Positions 23,660-35,003 of a stretch of 64,000 nucleotides of DNA are shown in pieces. The notes under the pieces are model-generated. The model made no database searches. It had not been told where the DNA came from and saw only the letters and a program-made list of their open reading frames with translations. Origin of the DNA: Lithospermum erythrorhizon (lineage: Eukaryota; Streptophyta; Magnoliopsida; Boraginales; Boraginaceae); the NCBI GenBank assembly GCA_019722365.1, contig JADFUC010002334.1, positions 868,001 through 932,000 on the forward strand. The letters are read 5' to 3'. A program made the translations under genes and the position numbers. Within the stretch, counting starts at the first letter, position 1. The number at the start of each line of letters is the position of its first letter.

Positions 23660-25669
23660 ATGGATTTAAATAATAATCAAGTAAGTGTATAATCATTATA
23701 TGTTCATAGAACATAATAATATGATCATTTTTTGTTAAATATTGTCTACATTTTCATATTTTGCTTATAATGTTGAAATTATCATGGATCTCTGAAAATG
23801 CTTGCATTATTGATAGTTGTGGTAGCTTATTGATCTTTTCATTAAAATTTGATTTATTATTATTGCAAAAAGTGTGTCAACATTGAAGCTTAGTCTAGCT
23901 TAAATTTACAAATTTATATATAAGAATAATTCAATGGTAATGTTACTTCTCTAGGACATTTATATATAGTAGTATATTCAATGTCTAATGCATGATATAT
24001 TAGACTATAGATTTTGATTTACAATGTCTATTTTAGGTGTTCTTGATGACCCGTAATTTATATGTTTGTACATCATGCATTGTATGGTTGTAGAATGATC
24101 AGCTCATGATGTACAATGTACCGAAGCATGCAACATAAAAAGGGTTGCCAAAAGGGTTAAGAGTATCCGAAGCGGACACGGGGAAGACATGCAAATTGAT
24201 TAGCTATATGTTTTATTGTATATCATTATGTGGATGTTCAACTTGGTGATCCTATATGTTAAAAGTAGTAGTTCACCTTTTATTGATCTATTTGGTTGCT
24301 ATTGTTTTGGGCTCATGACAATAGTTTGACATAGGATGTTGTGTGGGTAGCTACCTTTACTTTGTAGGCAACATTGAAAGGTGCTAGGTTTTTTTTTTAT
24401 GTAATGTTTGGTATGCATCAAATTTTCATGCACTTATTTATTTATTGAGATATTAGGAACAATTACACACATACATTATTGTTTAATAGCTGAAAGTATA
24501 TGTTAAGACTACTCTTTAGACTTCATATGAGTTAATTTTTCTTTTAGCAGCCTGTAGGGGAGAATTATTCCCACCCCGAGATATGCTTCTTTCACGTGCT
24601 CTTCAAGGTACTCTATGTTCCATTTCGTTAAGTTGGAATTGTACTCTAATATGTACATTTTGTACTAATAGTATTTTTTTCGTTGGACAGGCTGCGTCAC
24701 TGGCGTTTTACATACTTTCCGCACTATTTTTCAATAATTTTGTCATCATTTTTGTGGTAACCGTCCTTCTTGCTGCCCTCGATTTTTGGGTGGTAAAGAA
24801 TGTGAGTGGGCGTATTTTGGTTGGTTTGAGGTGGTGGAATGAAATAGATGATAATGGTGAGAGCGTGTGGAGATTCGAATGCCTTGATCAAGAGGTGAGT
24901 AAACATGCTTTTGAGCATCCTAACGCTCTGTGATGCAACTAGTTCCTCAGACGAGTTTCGTTTTGCTAAGAATTCACTACAATTTATCAATGTTTTCTAA
25001 TTTCTTTTGTTGAAACACGTGTTATTAGTCTATGGCTCGGATGAACAAGAAGGATTCATGGTTGTTCTGGTGGACATTATACCTTACTGTAAGTATATTA
25101 GTTTGGATTCAACATTTTTATTACACTCATTATTCTTCCAAGTTTGTGAATTTCCTGATAACTATGATAGATACTTGAGGTCATTTCAATGTCCTTTGTT
25201 ATAGACCCATCTGTTCACTAGAAACTAAATGTTGTTTGATCTTCTTGTAATTAAAGTATTTTTAACGACAATTTTGATCTGCCGGTTTGTGCTAAGTCCA
25301 TCCTTTCTCTTGGTTGAAGGCTATTTTGTGGATCTTCTTGGGAATCTTCTCTCTTATAAGGTTCCAAGCTGACTATTGTCTAGTTGTTGGAGTTTGTTTG
25401 ACCCTCAGCATTGCAAATATTATTGGCTTTACAAGATGCCACAAAGGTGTGTAGCTAAGACCCCATTTATTTTTTCTGTAGTGTATTTAGCCTAATATTG
25501 AGTGTATAATCTCATAGTTCTTAATGCAGTTTATATTTTCTGTATCAGCAATTTGGCATTAAACCTTTTTACTTTTTCAGATGCTAAGAAGCAGCTTCAG
25601 CAATTTGCCGCACAAACTTTTGCAGGACAAGTATCATCAAGAATATCATCAGCATTTAGTGTGGTATGA
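23660..25669 (+). CDS. ECH: ECHIDNA, TVP23-family trans-Golgi membrane protein
   Basis: ECHIDNA is the plant TVP23 homolog; with YIP4 proteins it works at the trans-Golgi network in secretion of cell-wall polysaccharides and auxin carriers. Six exons: 23660-23680 (a 21-base first exon, MDLNNNQ), 24551-24607, 24691-24894, 25029-25088, 25320-25446, 25581-25669; total 185 residues. Hydrophobic segments: AASLAFYILSALFFNNFVII, FVVTVLLAALDFWVV, WWTLYLTAILWIFLGIFSLI and CLVVGVCLTLSIANIIGF, giving four membrane spans. The family core GRILVGLRWWNEIDDNGES is present. The tiny first exon was found by its GTAAGT donor and family N-terminus, not by length. Intron 1 is 870 bases. The gene converges with the next one. 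Confidence 0.95.
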
Positions 25670-26004
25670 GTGATCCATATGCGATATTCGCGACGTTTGA
25701 GAATAGTTCATCTTGTTGGTTTGAATAAACACTTATTACTCATCTTTTGTAGAACTGCAAATAGTTTTGTAGCTTCATAGATGATGTTTAATATTGCTAT
25801 GCAAATCAAACGACAAACTGTGAAAAGGTTCAAATTGTTCCTACAAAATATTTGAAAAATAGAGATCTTTGCTAGCTACTAGCCAGTATAGTTTACAGTC
25901 ATTCACACTCTCAAAGTACTTGTTCTTTTTTGCTTCCTCAAGGCCAAGAGCAAACGGACTAATGCCAAATCAAGAATTGGTTGATGTCTCGGAATAAATA
26001 TGAA
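25670..26004. other. Convergent spacer, ECHIDNA and PsbP-domain gene
   Basis: 335 bases holding both 3' UTRs. Nothing else seen. Confidence 0.6.
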
Positions 26005-27469
26005 TTACGCCATCACTTTATTTACTCTGAACGAATCCATAATTCTGCGAAGATCTTCTTCCTCTTCAACGAACACCTTTTCAGGTGTTTGTAGCCTCAA
26101 TTCATATAATCGATTGTTTTCAACTCCAAGAACTGATAGATATCGCCTGTCCCATTCCAAACGTGCAACACGATCCTGGGGCATAACAGCTAACTCATTG
26201 TTGTTTGCAAATGACTTGATATTCACCTAATTACATCACATATAAATTAATAAGATAGTAAGTGTATGTTCTAAGATTGCAACAAAAAATCGAAGTTAGG
26301 TCCACGAAACAAGAAATAGAGCCAACAACTGAATGCATTCTACTAACTCACATGGATTTACTCAGTCCACCAAATGATTCTTCAAAGCATAACCGCAATA
26401 AGATAATCTTACCTCAACTTGGTAATATAGTTTGCCATCATCAGCCATTCTTGAAGAGGTAGTAAGAATGCGAGATTCACGTCTGACACCAAGTCTGGTA
26501 GACATGAATTCTGTCAGATACTGCCGCAGTACTTTCTTTCCAGCTTCTTCCGGAGGACCCAAATCCTCTACACTTTTGTAATTGGAGGATGAAGGAGATG
26601 AAATCTCCACAGAGATATTCTTGTCAAGAATGAAAGGATCCCTAAAGAATATGTCTGCGCCCGCACCTCGCACTTGGATCCAGTTCTTAGGGTAATTGAA
26701 GGAATAGCCATCAAAGGTATCTATATGCTCTCTATAAACAGATTGTGCCAAAGAAGCATCCTTGAAATCAGTATGTGAAAGTATGTAACTTGAGAACATC
26801 AAACCCATCAAGCTTCTTCTTGAAACTGCAAAACCTTTACTCTGATTATATATTAGGAGACGTGTTATAAAAAGTCATAAACCTTGTCCTAACAAAATTA
26901 CTCGAAACAAAACTTCATTTTCAGCTTGCAAATTTTATTTTTTCATGTCCTATGGATATAATGATATATATCAAAATGGCCGACTACTTACGCTTCTTAT
27001 CTATTATGAAGTAGTAGATAGTGTTTGCACTCCATTCTCGGGTCAATTCGAAAACAACATAATTGTTCACACGTAGGACCACCTTATCCCGCTTAGGCGA
27101 GAACCTTTTAGAAGAGATTGGGGCATGTTAATATTAACATAGCATAGCTAAACCAATCTTGCAAATGGAAACAAGCTCTACTGCAGGAAGTACAAAATAC
27201 ACATATTCTAACAAGTTTCTTGTACATATAAGAAGACCATGTTATCTTTACGAGCATAAAATACATTACATTGCTTCAAGAAAGCTCTAGAATATAAAGT
27301 TAAAGTAGGAAAACTTCAATTAACAAGAAGAAAATAATCAAGATTTGCTAGAGCTCACCTTTTGAAGGTTACATGAAATAAGAGGGAGAGAAGAAGGGGC
27401 ATGGTTCCTTGGTGGTGGTGTTGATTTCCAGGAACACAGTGGAGGTGGAGCTTTGAGAACACTGGCCAT
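26005..27469 (-). CDS. PsbP-domain protein of the thylakoid lumen
   Basis: PsbP-domain (PPD) proteins are lumenal relatives of the photosystem II extrinsic subunit PsbP. Three exons: 27469-27359, 26841-26413, 26226-26005; 253 residues. Exon 1 (MASVLKAPPPLCSWKS...) is a Ser/Pro-rich chloroplast transit sequence. Exon 2 begins with twin arginines (VSRRSLMGLMFSSY) followed by a hydrophobic stretch and an ASLAQ site, a Tat-type lumen signal. The PsbP fold follows: DGYSFNYPKNWIQVRGAGAD, IFFRDPF, ISVEISS, and ends with LYELRLQTPEKVF and DSFRV. I took the acceptor ATAATCAG before 26841 because it keeps phase; a nearer TTTTGCAG gives a stop. The family has several members; PPD2 is a guess and I leave the symbol empty. 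Confidence 0.88.
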
Positions 27470-28363
27470 TTTGTTGGAGGAAAATAGCTGAAAGAGAGTG
27501 TGGAGGAAAGATTATAGATGATTGCAGATGAGGGGTGTTGAAATGAAGATGATAGACTATGATCTACAAGCCTATGTAGTGCTTTTATAGTTTCGGTTAT
27601 CGGACAAAAAATTTGAAACTGAATGGATCGAAATCTGGTACGGTGTGGTCGTTTATCTTGTAAAAAAATTGGATCGAGACATAATCGATAGCTTACTTGG
27701 TGGAGTGCTTTTTCAGTCCGGTTTCTATTGGGTCTCATGGTATTAAAATAATTGGGCATTTCTAATGGAATTATGGATATCTATATCTTGATTTTTTTCG
27801 AATCCAAATTTGGGGTATTTTCGACATATACCCAAATTTTTTGGTGTTTATCGGGTTATCTGTCCGATCCTCTTCTTCTGGTATGGACCAAAAATTATAT
27901 TGAGGACTGGACTGATAACCTTATCGGCATAATATCTATCTGATTTTCTCGAAGTGCGTAACCCAACCGGATAATGAATTGTATACTCCGACTCGACTCC
28001 TTAACAGCCCCACCACCTCCCCACTCCCAACCCCATTTTACACTCCATAAATTCAAACATCCGCATCCCATCAAAACCTCTTTCAAACTCATACCCAAAT
28101 CTCCTCATCAATTCCTTCACATTTCCTCGAAAATCATCCGAAATTCAATCAAATAATATTCGAGTACGACTTATTATTCAAACAACCGAATAATCAAAAA
28201 TCCGCTCAAACTCGACTTCTAAACGCTCCCCACTCCCAAACCCCGTTTTATACTCCATAAATCCAACTATTCCCACACCCATCAAAACCTCCTCCAATCT
28301 CACACCCAAATCTTCCACACCCCCCTCAAATCACCCCAAAAAGCTCCAATCTTGAACTCCAAA
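27470..28363. other. Shared upstream region of PsbP-domain gene (-) and importin alpha (+)
   Basis: 894 bases between divergent starts. The right part (27,970-28,350) is C-rich on the + strand, a likely importin alpha 5' UTR/promoter, and holds a duplication: ccactcccaaccc(c), ttttacactccataaat, and catccgcatcccatcaaaac at about 28,018-28,080 recur at about 28,230-28,290. Confidence 0.6.
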
Positions 28364-31300
28364 ATGTCTTTGAGACCAAATTCAAGGACAGAGGTGAGGA
28401 AGAAGTCGTACAAAATAGGGGTTGATGCTGACGAGGCGAGGCGTAGAAGAGAGGACAATTTGATTGAGATAAGGAAGAGTAAGAGGGAGGATAATCTCCT
28501 CAAGAAACGAAGAGAAGGCCTTGTTGGTATTCAAAATCACCACTTAAATGATGGGTCTCAATCACAACTTGGAATTGAAAAGAAGGTATTTTTTGTTGTC
28601 CCAAAAAGATTGTCCAGTTTTGAATTTTTATGTTTTGATGAATTGGGTATTCCGTATATGCTTGTATGCTATTTGGTGTTATGTGTATCAAAAGATAGTG
28701 TTTTGAACATACTTTAGTATTAAGATGGTAATCTGCTTCAACCACTAGTGTTACTCAAGTGGCCATGGGATATTACTCATAATGATGAGGCCCAGGATCG
28801 AGTCCTTGTAATGACAAAATCCGATTTTTTGGAAAAAAAAAGGAGATGGTAATCTACTTAAGAAAGGAAGAGAAGGGGTTTTCGGTATTCGAAACCAGCA
28901 CTTGAATGTTGGGTCTCAATCACAACTAGGAATTGTAAAGAAGGGATTTTTGCTGTCCCAAAAAGATTGTCCAACCTTGGATTTTTGTGTTTTGATGAAT
29001 TGGATATTTTGTATATGTTTGTATGCTATTTGGTGTTAAACGTATCAAAATATAGTGTTTTGAACATACTTTAGTATTAGAATTGGAAAGAAGGTATTTT
29101 TGTCCCAAAAAGATTGTCCAGTTTTAAAGTTTGGTACTTGGATTTTCAAGTATTGAATTAAATATATCAAAAGATAGTGTTTTTAATGTATGTTAGTATT
29201 AAGATGATAATTTTGATTCAAATAGAATATATGTGTGCCAGGTTGCAATTGAAAAGAAGGTATTTTTTGTTGTTCCAAAAAGATTGTCCAGTTTTAATGT
29301 TTGATAGTTGACTTTTTAAGTTGTGAAACAGGATATTTTTGTGTGGTATTTGGTCATAAGTGTATTAAAGGATGGGTTTTTAATGTATTTTAGTACTACC
29401 GTGATAATTTTGATTCAAATTAAAGATGTGTGTCGATCCTAAGTTGCCATTGAAAAGAAGGTATCTTTGTTGTGTGTTTCGGGAGAGGTGTTTGGAGTTG
29501 GAGAATGTGATGTTGGATTGTCTTGTGTCCCTCGAAACAGGTGATCTCAAGCCATCTTATAGGTATCATGGTTTTCTTAGCATGTGGAGGTATTGGTTGT
29601 TTAAGGTTTACCAGACTTGATTCGCAATACTGATCTTTATTTTTGTTACGAATGTTCTACTTTTTCTGGGGTTATATTGTTGATTTTGAATATTATTAGG
29701 GTTGTTGGTGACTTTGAGTGGATTTAGGTGAGAAATATACTTGTTTATCCCTGTTTCTGTGATGAACATCAATTTGATAATGGATTTTCTGGCCATTTAT
29801 GGATAAAAGGCGATGTTTCCAGTTGTACCGGTGGTTCCATTGCTAGTAAAAAACTGGATTCTATAGTTGAGTAATTGCTCAGTTATTTTTAAGTTCTGCC
29901 ATCTTGATGCACACATTTCAGTTGCTTATCATCTTCCTTTCTTCTTGCTTTCAGTTGGAAAGCATCCCTGTAATGGTACAAGGAGTATGGTCTGAGGATA
30001 CCGCAGCTCAATTGGAAGCAACTACTCAATTCCGAAAGCTGTTATCAATTGGTAAGCATTCAAAATTTTATTAAAAAAATCAGTAATGTGATGAAGTGAT
30101 GAGTTACTTAACCAAATTTTCAATTCAAAATTCTCACTGGTTTGCTATAGAGCGTAGCCCTCCAATTGATGAGGTGATAGGAGCAGGCGTTGTTCCGCGT
30201 TTTGTTGAGTTCCTTGGAAGGCAGGATGTACCTCAGTTACAAGTAAGTAGTGCGTGGTAATCCCTACATCTCTAGTTCCTTAGTGAATATTTTCCTTGTC
30301 CGGAAATCGCAAAATCTGGTCTTGTTATCATAAAACATGAGTAAGTAATAGAGGAAAAATAAAAAATGGGAGACAAGTTTGTATTTTCTTTAACTTTGTG
30401 ATAAAGTAATTTTTTTCATACGTATTGGGATGGAGGGAGTAATTTACATGAATTATGTTCATCTCTTTTTTTTATTGTAAATGTCATATTAGGAGGCTGT
30501 TTGGCTAAGCTTATTTTTTTAACTTATAAGTGACCACTTATAAGTTACATTGCAACTTATAAGCAGTTCACTTATGTTGTCAAATTTTGACTTGTTTGGT
30601 TAACATAACTATAATGAGATTTTTTTCTTACACGTTCGATAACAATAACTTAAGTAAAGCTTGATAGAAAGAGTAAAATGACTTATAAGGACTTCAAACT
30701 AAAAAGGGGAGTGGTTTGTTATTAAATAAGTGGTAATTAAGTAATTTATTTGGTCAAACTAGAAAAATAAATTGGTGTAAAATAAGTTGGTGAAAAAAAG
30801 TTAGGAATTGGAACTTTTTTAAAATCAACTTATTGGAACTTATAAGTTGAGTGTTAGAAATGTTTGCCAAACACTTATTTTTAGCCAAATCAACTTATAA
30901 GTTGATTTTGACCAAAAATAAGCTTAGCCAAACACCCTCCTAGGATTCTGTTGATATCTTCCATTTTTGCAGTTTGAAGCTGCATGGGCTTTGACAAACG
31001 TAGCTTCAGGAACATCAGACCACACTCGTGTAGTCATTAATCATGGGGCTGTCCCAAAGTTTGTGCAACTCCTGGGCTCTGCCAGTGATGATGTCCGTGA
31101 GCAGGTATTATCTTACTTATTGACTCATAATATAGTCTTATCAGTTAAGAAAATCCAGAATTTCAGATTTCTTCTTCTTCTCACGAATAAATTATTTCCA
31201 TAGTGATATTGTTCCTTAATATATTGTGTTTTTGAGGAACTATTATTCTGAAAGACCCCTGGCCTTTGCTACACCTTAAAAGAAGTTGTAGAGGTTCCTA

Positions 31301-33822
31301 AAATTCTGTTAAAAGATGTTTGTGCCTTTGTGGTTATATCTGTGATTTAAAGCTCATATTCTCAAATATACATATCCTTCGTAGAACTGGGTACTTTCGT
31401 CTATTTCTGTTGGTCCTAATTGATTACTGTGCAATTGTTTTAATTGCGTGGTAAGGCGATCTGGGCTTTAGGCAATGTCGCTGGAGATTCTCCTGGTTGC
31501 AGAGATCTCGTTCTTAGTCATGGTGCCTTACTGCCATTGCTAAATCAGCTTAATGAGAACTCAAAGCTCTCCATGCTCAGAAATGCAACTTGGACATTAT
31601 CGAACTTCTGTCGTGGCAAGCCACCCACACCATTTGAACAGGTACCTAGAGATTCTGGGATTATATGATTTTTATTTGGGCGGATTTATTATTTCTCTAG
31701 GATAGTTGGATCAATTTGTTTCATTCTCATAAATTTCTATCCCATATTATAATCAGGTTAGGCCAGCATTGCCAGTTCTTCAACGTCTTATCCATTCAAA
31801 TGATGAAGAAGTTCTCACAGATGCTTCTTGGGCCCTTTCTTATCTCTCTGATGGTCCAAATGATAAAATTCAAGCTGTGATTGAGGCAGGTGTTTGTCCA
31901 CGACTTGTGGAGCTTTTGATGTAGGTTCTTGTTTTCATCCTGATGGATTTTTATTACCCTCAACTTCAAATATTGATTTTTTTCCACATCTAAGTCTTGT
32001 TTGTGTCCTAGAACTTCATATCATTCTTCCTTTTCTGTCTTTCATTTTATTTATTTTAAAGCCATGTATGTTAATGAGCTTTTGTTTTCTTAAGGCATCC
32101 GGCCCATACAGTGCTGATTCCTGCTCTACGGACTGTGGGGAATATTGTTACTGGTGATGATACACAGACACAGGTTGGTCTCTTCTTGGTTAGCTTTGTG
32201 GTAGTTGATTTATATTGATGTGTGTTGAACTTGAAATGTTTGATGCACCCGCCATAAGTTTATCATGCCCACCCGACCCTACAAATTCGAAATACTAGAG
32301 AAAAGATAAGCGCAGTCTGTACTCTTGGGCGTCTTGCTGCTATGACATTTTACAAACTAATTGGGACTTATCTGTCTATGATGTTGGGATGGGGAGGGGT
32401 AACTGTTTGGAGAATTCTCAGTTGGTTGTGGATTTCATTTTTCTAGGAGATTGTTTTACTTCTATGTTATACTCCGTATGTCTTAAGCAAGTTTTCTGTT
32501 TTCTCTTGAACAATATGGTTCATTGTGTTATGATGAACTGACCGAAATTGGAAAAATTCATATCTGAGTCAGTATCTCCAATCAATGTACTGATCGTTTA
32601 AAAACAGCTCTGATTCTAAAATGCCAAAAAGTAAAATTGAGGACTTACCAAACAAATAAATTTTTGAGATTCACTCAGGACCCAAGAGACCCTCACTACT
32701 GACAATGTTCTTTTTCAGTATGTGATTGACAATCAGGTCCTCCCATGTCTATATAAACTGCTCACTGAAAACTATAAGAAAAGCATCAAGAAGGAAGCTT
32801 GTTGGACAATCTCCAATATTACTGCTGGGAATATAACTCAAATTCAGGTATATGCTTACCTTCCGTATGAATTATTTTGATGATAGATGGACAATTAATT
32901 TTTATGATGGTTCATATTAAGTACATTCTTTTGATGTGTAACAGTTCTTTTTTATATTAAAGAAATGGCAAATCCATGCACAAGATAAAATTATACTTCA
33001 TCATATAATGCCATGTTTAAAAAAAAAAAAAACTTAATAATGCCATGTTTGCAACCTCATATCAATTTAAAGGATATCAACAGGCTTGTGGATGAAGTAA
33101 ATTTGGAGTGTAATAATTGTTAATCTAGTTACTGTTTTCTTAGAAATATAAAAGGGTGATATCCAACTTTTTTGCTGTAGTACTAAATTCTTTGCTTTCA
33201 TTTTACAGGCAGTGATAGAGGCAAATATTATATCTCCTCTGATATTTCTTCTTCAAAATGCGGAATTTGACATAAAGAAAGAGGCTGCATGGGCCGTCTC
33301 AAATGCCACTTCTGGTGGATCTCATGACCAGATCAGGTTTGGCATCCAAAGCTGTTTATGTATATATAATGCTTGTTTTACCGAGATCTTGATCTTGTAG
33401 AAGGGGGAAGACCATAATCTTGTGTAACCTCTTTGTTTATATGCAGGTTTTTAGCAAACCAGGGGTGCATTAAGCCTCTCTGTGACCTGTTAATCTGTCC
33501 TGATCCAAGGATTGTGACTGTGTGTCTTGAGGGACTTGAGAACATTCTGAAAGTAGGCGAGGCAGACAAAGAAATGGGATTGAATGGTGGAGTTAATTTG
33601 TTTGCACAAGCTGTTGACGAATGCGAGGGCATTGACAAGATTGAGAATCTCCAAACTCACGACAACAATGAAATTTATGAGAAAGCTATTAAGCTTTTAG
33701 AGAAGTACTGGGCTGAAGAGGAAGATCAAGATATCGCAGCAGATGGAGTTGACTCGAATCAGCAGTTCAACTTCGGAAACAACCAGCCCAACCTTCCGCC
33801 TGGTGGCTTCAACTTCGGATAA
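28364..33822 (+). CDS. IMPA: Importin subunit alpha
   Basis: Importin alpha binds nuclear localisation signals and, via its IBB domain, importin beta, carrying cargo through the nuclear pore. Ten exons: 28364-28585, 29955-30051, 30151-30242, 30973-31104, 31456-31641, 31757-31920, 32095-32173, 32719-32847, 33209-33336, 33447-33822; 534 residues. Exon 1 is the basic IBB domain ([24 protein letters not shown]). ARM repeats follow with the Trp/Asn NLS-binding ladder: [80 protein letters not shown]. The acidic end [11 protein letters not shown] and the final GGFNFG are typical. Introns 1 and 3 carry repeats and a MITE; all ten exons are intact. In position it matches IMPA-4 (At1g09270) of the Arabidopsis block. 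Confidence 0.97.
28489..29470 (+). repeat. Repeated exon-1 tail plus intron start in importin alpha intron 1
   Basis: The sequence around the exon 1 donor (28489-28738: end of exon 1, GTATTT donor, cccaaaaagattgtccagt, agatagtgttttgaacatac) is copied at 28,841-29,087, where the donor is damaged (AAGAAGGGATTT). Shorter copies of attg(g/a)aaagaaggtatttt plus ccaaaaagattgtccag start near 29,084, 29,242 and 29,447, the last diverging after the donor-like part. Only the first copy is in frame with the rest of the gene. Confidence 0.85.
28744..28840 (+). mobile_element. SINE-like segment in importin alpha intron 1
   Basis: Reads gtgttactcaagtggccatg (A-box-like), then ggcccaggatcgagtccttg (B-box-like), and ends in an A-rich stretch (ggaaaaaaaaagg). 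It sits exactly between the first two copies of the exon-1 repeat. A short tRNA-derived SINE or its head is likely. Confidence 0.4.
30420..30441. mobile_element. Stowaway end fragment in importin alpha intron 3
   Basis: The stretch tattgggatggagggagtaa is a Stowaway right end; a matching left end was not identified. Confidence 0.35.
30490..30943. mobile_element. MITE of about 450 bp in importin alpha intron 3
   Basis: Left end aggaggctgtttggctaagc and right end gcttagccaaacaccctcct are near-perfect inverted repeats that continue inward (aacttataag / cttataagtt). The GGGTGTTTGGC start is of the kind seen in plant hAT-like MITEs. It has no coding capacity and lies about 30 bases upstream of the exon 4 acceptor, which it leaves intact. 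Confidence 0.8.
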
Positions 33823-34403
33823 ATTATCTCGGTGCTTGCATTCTTGCTGTGTAGTCCTCTTCCCGTGTTCGAGTGAACTGAACTTATTTTGTGGTTTATC
33901 GAAGTTTTTGGTCTGGCACATAGTCGAGACTGTGTCAAAAAGTATTTGAAGTGTAAGATTTTACTTTGTTTTCTACTTCATGTTAAAGGGGAAAGTTTTA
34001 GTCAAGTCTTCTTCAGTTGTGATGATATCACTGTAAACACTTTGTTTTGTTATTTTGCTCTTTACATTTTTAGTATTGTCATTATATTCTGGCTGATTCT
34101 TACAGATGATTTGTCATTATGTTTTACATATTACATCCTCTCTTTTATAATGTAACTCAATTACTTTTTTTTATACAATTAGAGTAACAATGTTCAAATA
34201 CATACAAGACCCTCAGAGTATGCATACAATATCAATTATGTGAACATAAATTATCCTAAACATCTGATGAATCGTTATATTCGAGCCTAAATGTGAAGAT
34301 AAATTATCAGAAGATAGATGAATTGTTATATTCGAGTTGAATCGAAAGCTGATTAATTATCAAAATATCCGATGAATTCTTATATTCATTTCGCCCCAAT
34401 TGT
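33823..34403. other. Importin alpha 3' flank
   Basis: Holds the 3' UTR. From about 34,255 a short unit with tgaat(c/t)gttatattcgag recurs two to three times about 55-60 bases apart. No gene. Confidence 0.55.
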
Positions 34404-34555
34404 TTAGCTGTGCTCAGAAAACCTTCTTGGCAGCTCAATGGCTTGGAGACAACTCACTTCAGCATTCAACGGAAGATCAGTTTTTTCTTCATACCCATCT
34501 TCTGCTTTCTGCAATTTCTCCTCCAAATCCACCCCATACTTAGGTAACCCATTAC
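34404..34555 (-). CDS. Orphan C-terminal exon of an unknown gene
   Basis: On the minus strand an acceptor (TATATGTTAG) is followed by about 49 in-frame codons to a TAA at 34404-34406. The peptide has coding character: GLPKYGVDLEEKLQ, KAEDGYEEKTDLPLNAEV, LQAIELPRRFSEHS. I do not recognise the family and found no upstream exons; the region directly upstream is occupied by tandem repeats and a decayed gene on the other strand. It may be the last exon left over from a broken gene, or chance. Confidence 0.3.
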
Positions 34556-34564
34556 CTAACATAT

Positions 34565-35003
34565 AAAGATAAAAATCAAATATTTTTTGTTACATTATTC
34601 TTTTTAGTGAATTGGGATGTTAATTTAAAAATCAACCCTTTTTTTGTCATATTATTCTTTTTAGTGAAATGGGTTGTTAATTTATTTGCACTCTTTGTTC
34701 TTGTGTTTTTCAATATCAGTAAATGTTAATTAAATCTTTTTCCTAGCTTAGACATGTACATAAAAATCAAATATTTTGGTGTTATATTTTTTTTTAGTGA
34801 AATTGGTTGTCTTTATGTTAATTGTACTATTTGTTCTTGTGTTTTTTGATAGCAGTGAAGGTTAATTTAACCATTTACCTAGCTTAGAATCTAAGTTAGA
34901 CATGATCATAAAAATCAAATCTTTTTGTTGTAATTTTTTTTTTAGTGAAATGGGTTGTTTTTATGTTAATTGTACTATTTGTTCTTGTGTTTTTTGATAG
35001 CAG
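34565..35003 (+). repeat. Tandem repeat of about 130-190 bp, three copies
   Basis: A unit with cataaaaatcaaat, ttttttagtgaaatgggttg, ttgttcttgtgttttt(t/c) and a(g/t)ca(g/a)tgaaggt occurs three times (about 34,565, 34,751, 34,905). The third copy runs directly into the coding-like stretch at 35,004, so the repeat includes an intron-end-like tagcag. Confidence 0.75.

Noticed and set aside
28841..28957. Second copy of importin alpha exon 1 as an alternative exon
   Set aside because: Its donor is GG instead of GT, there is no start codon, and the copy has substitutions in conserved residues.
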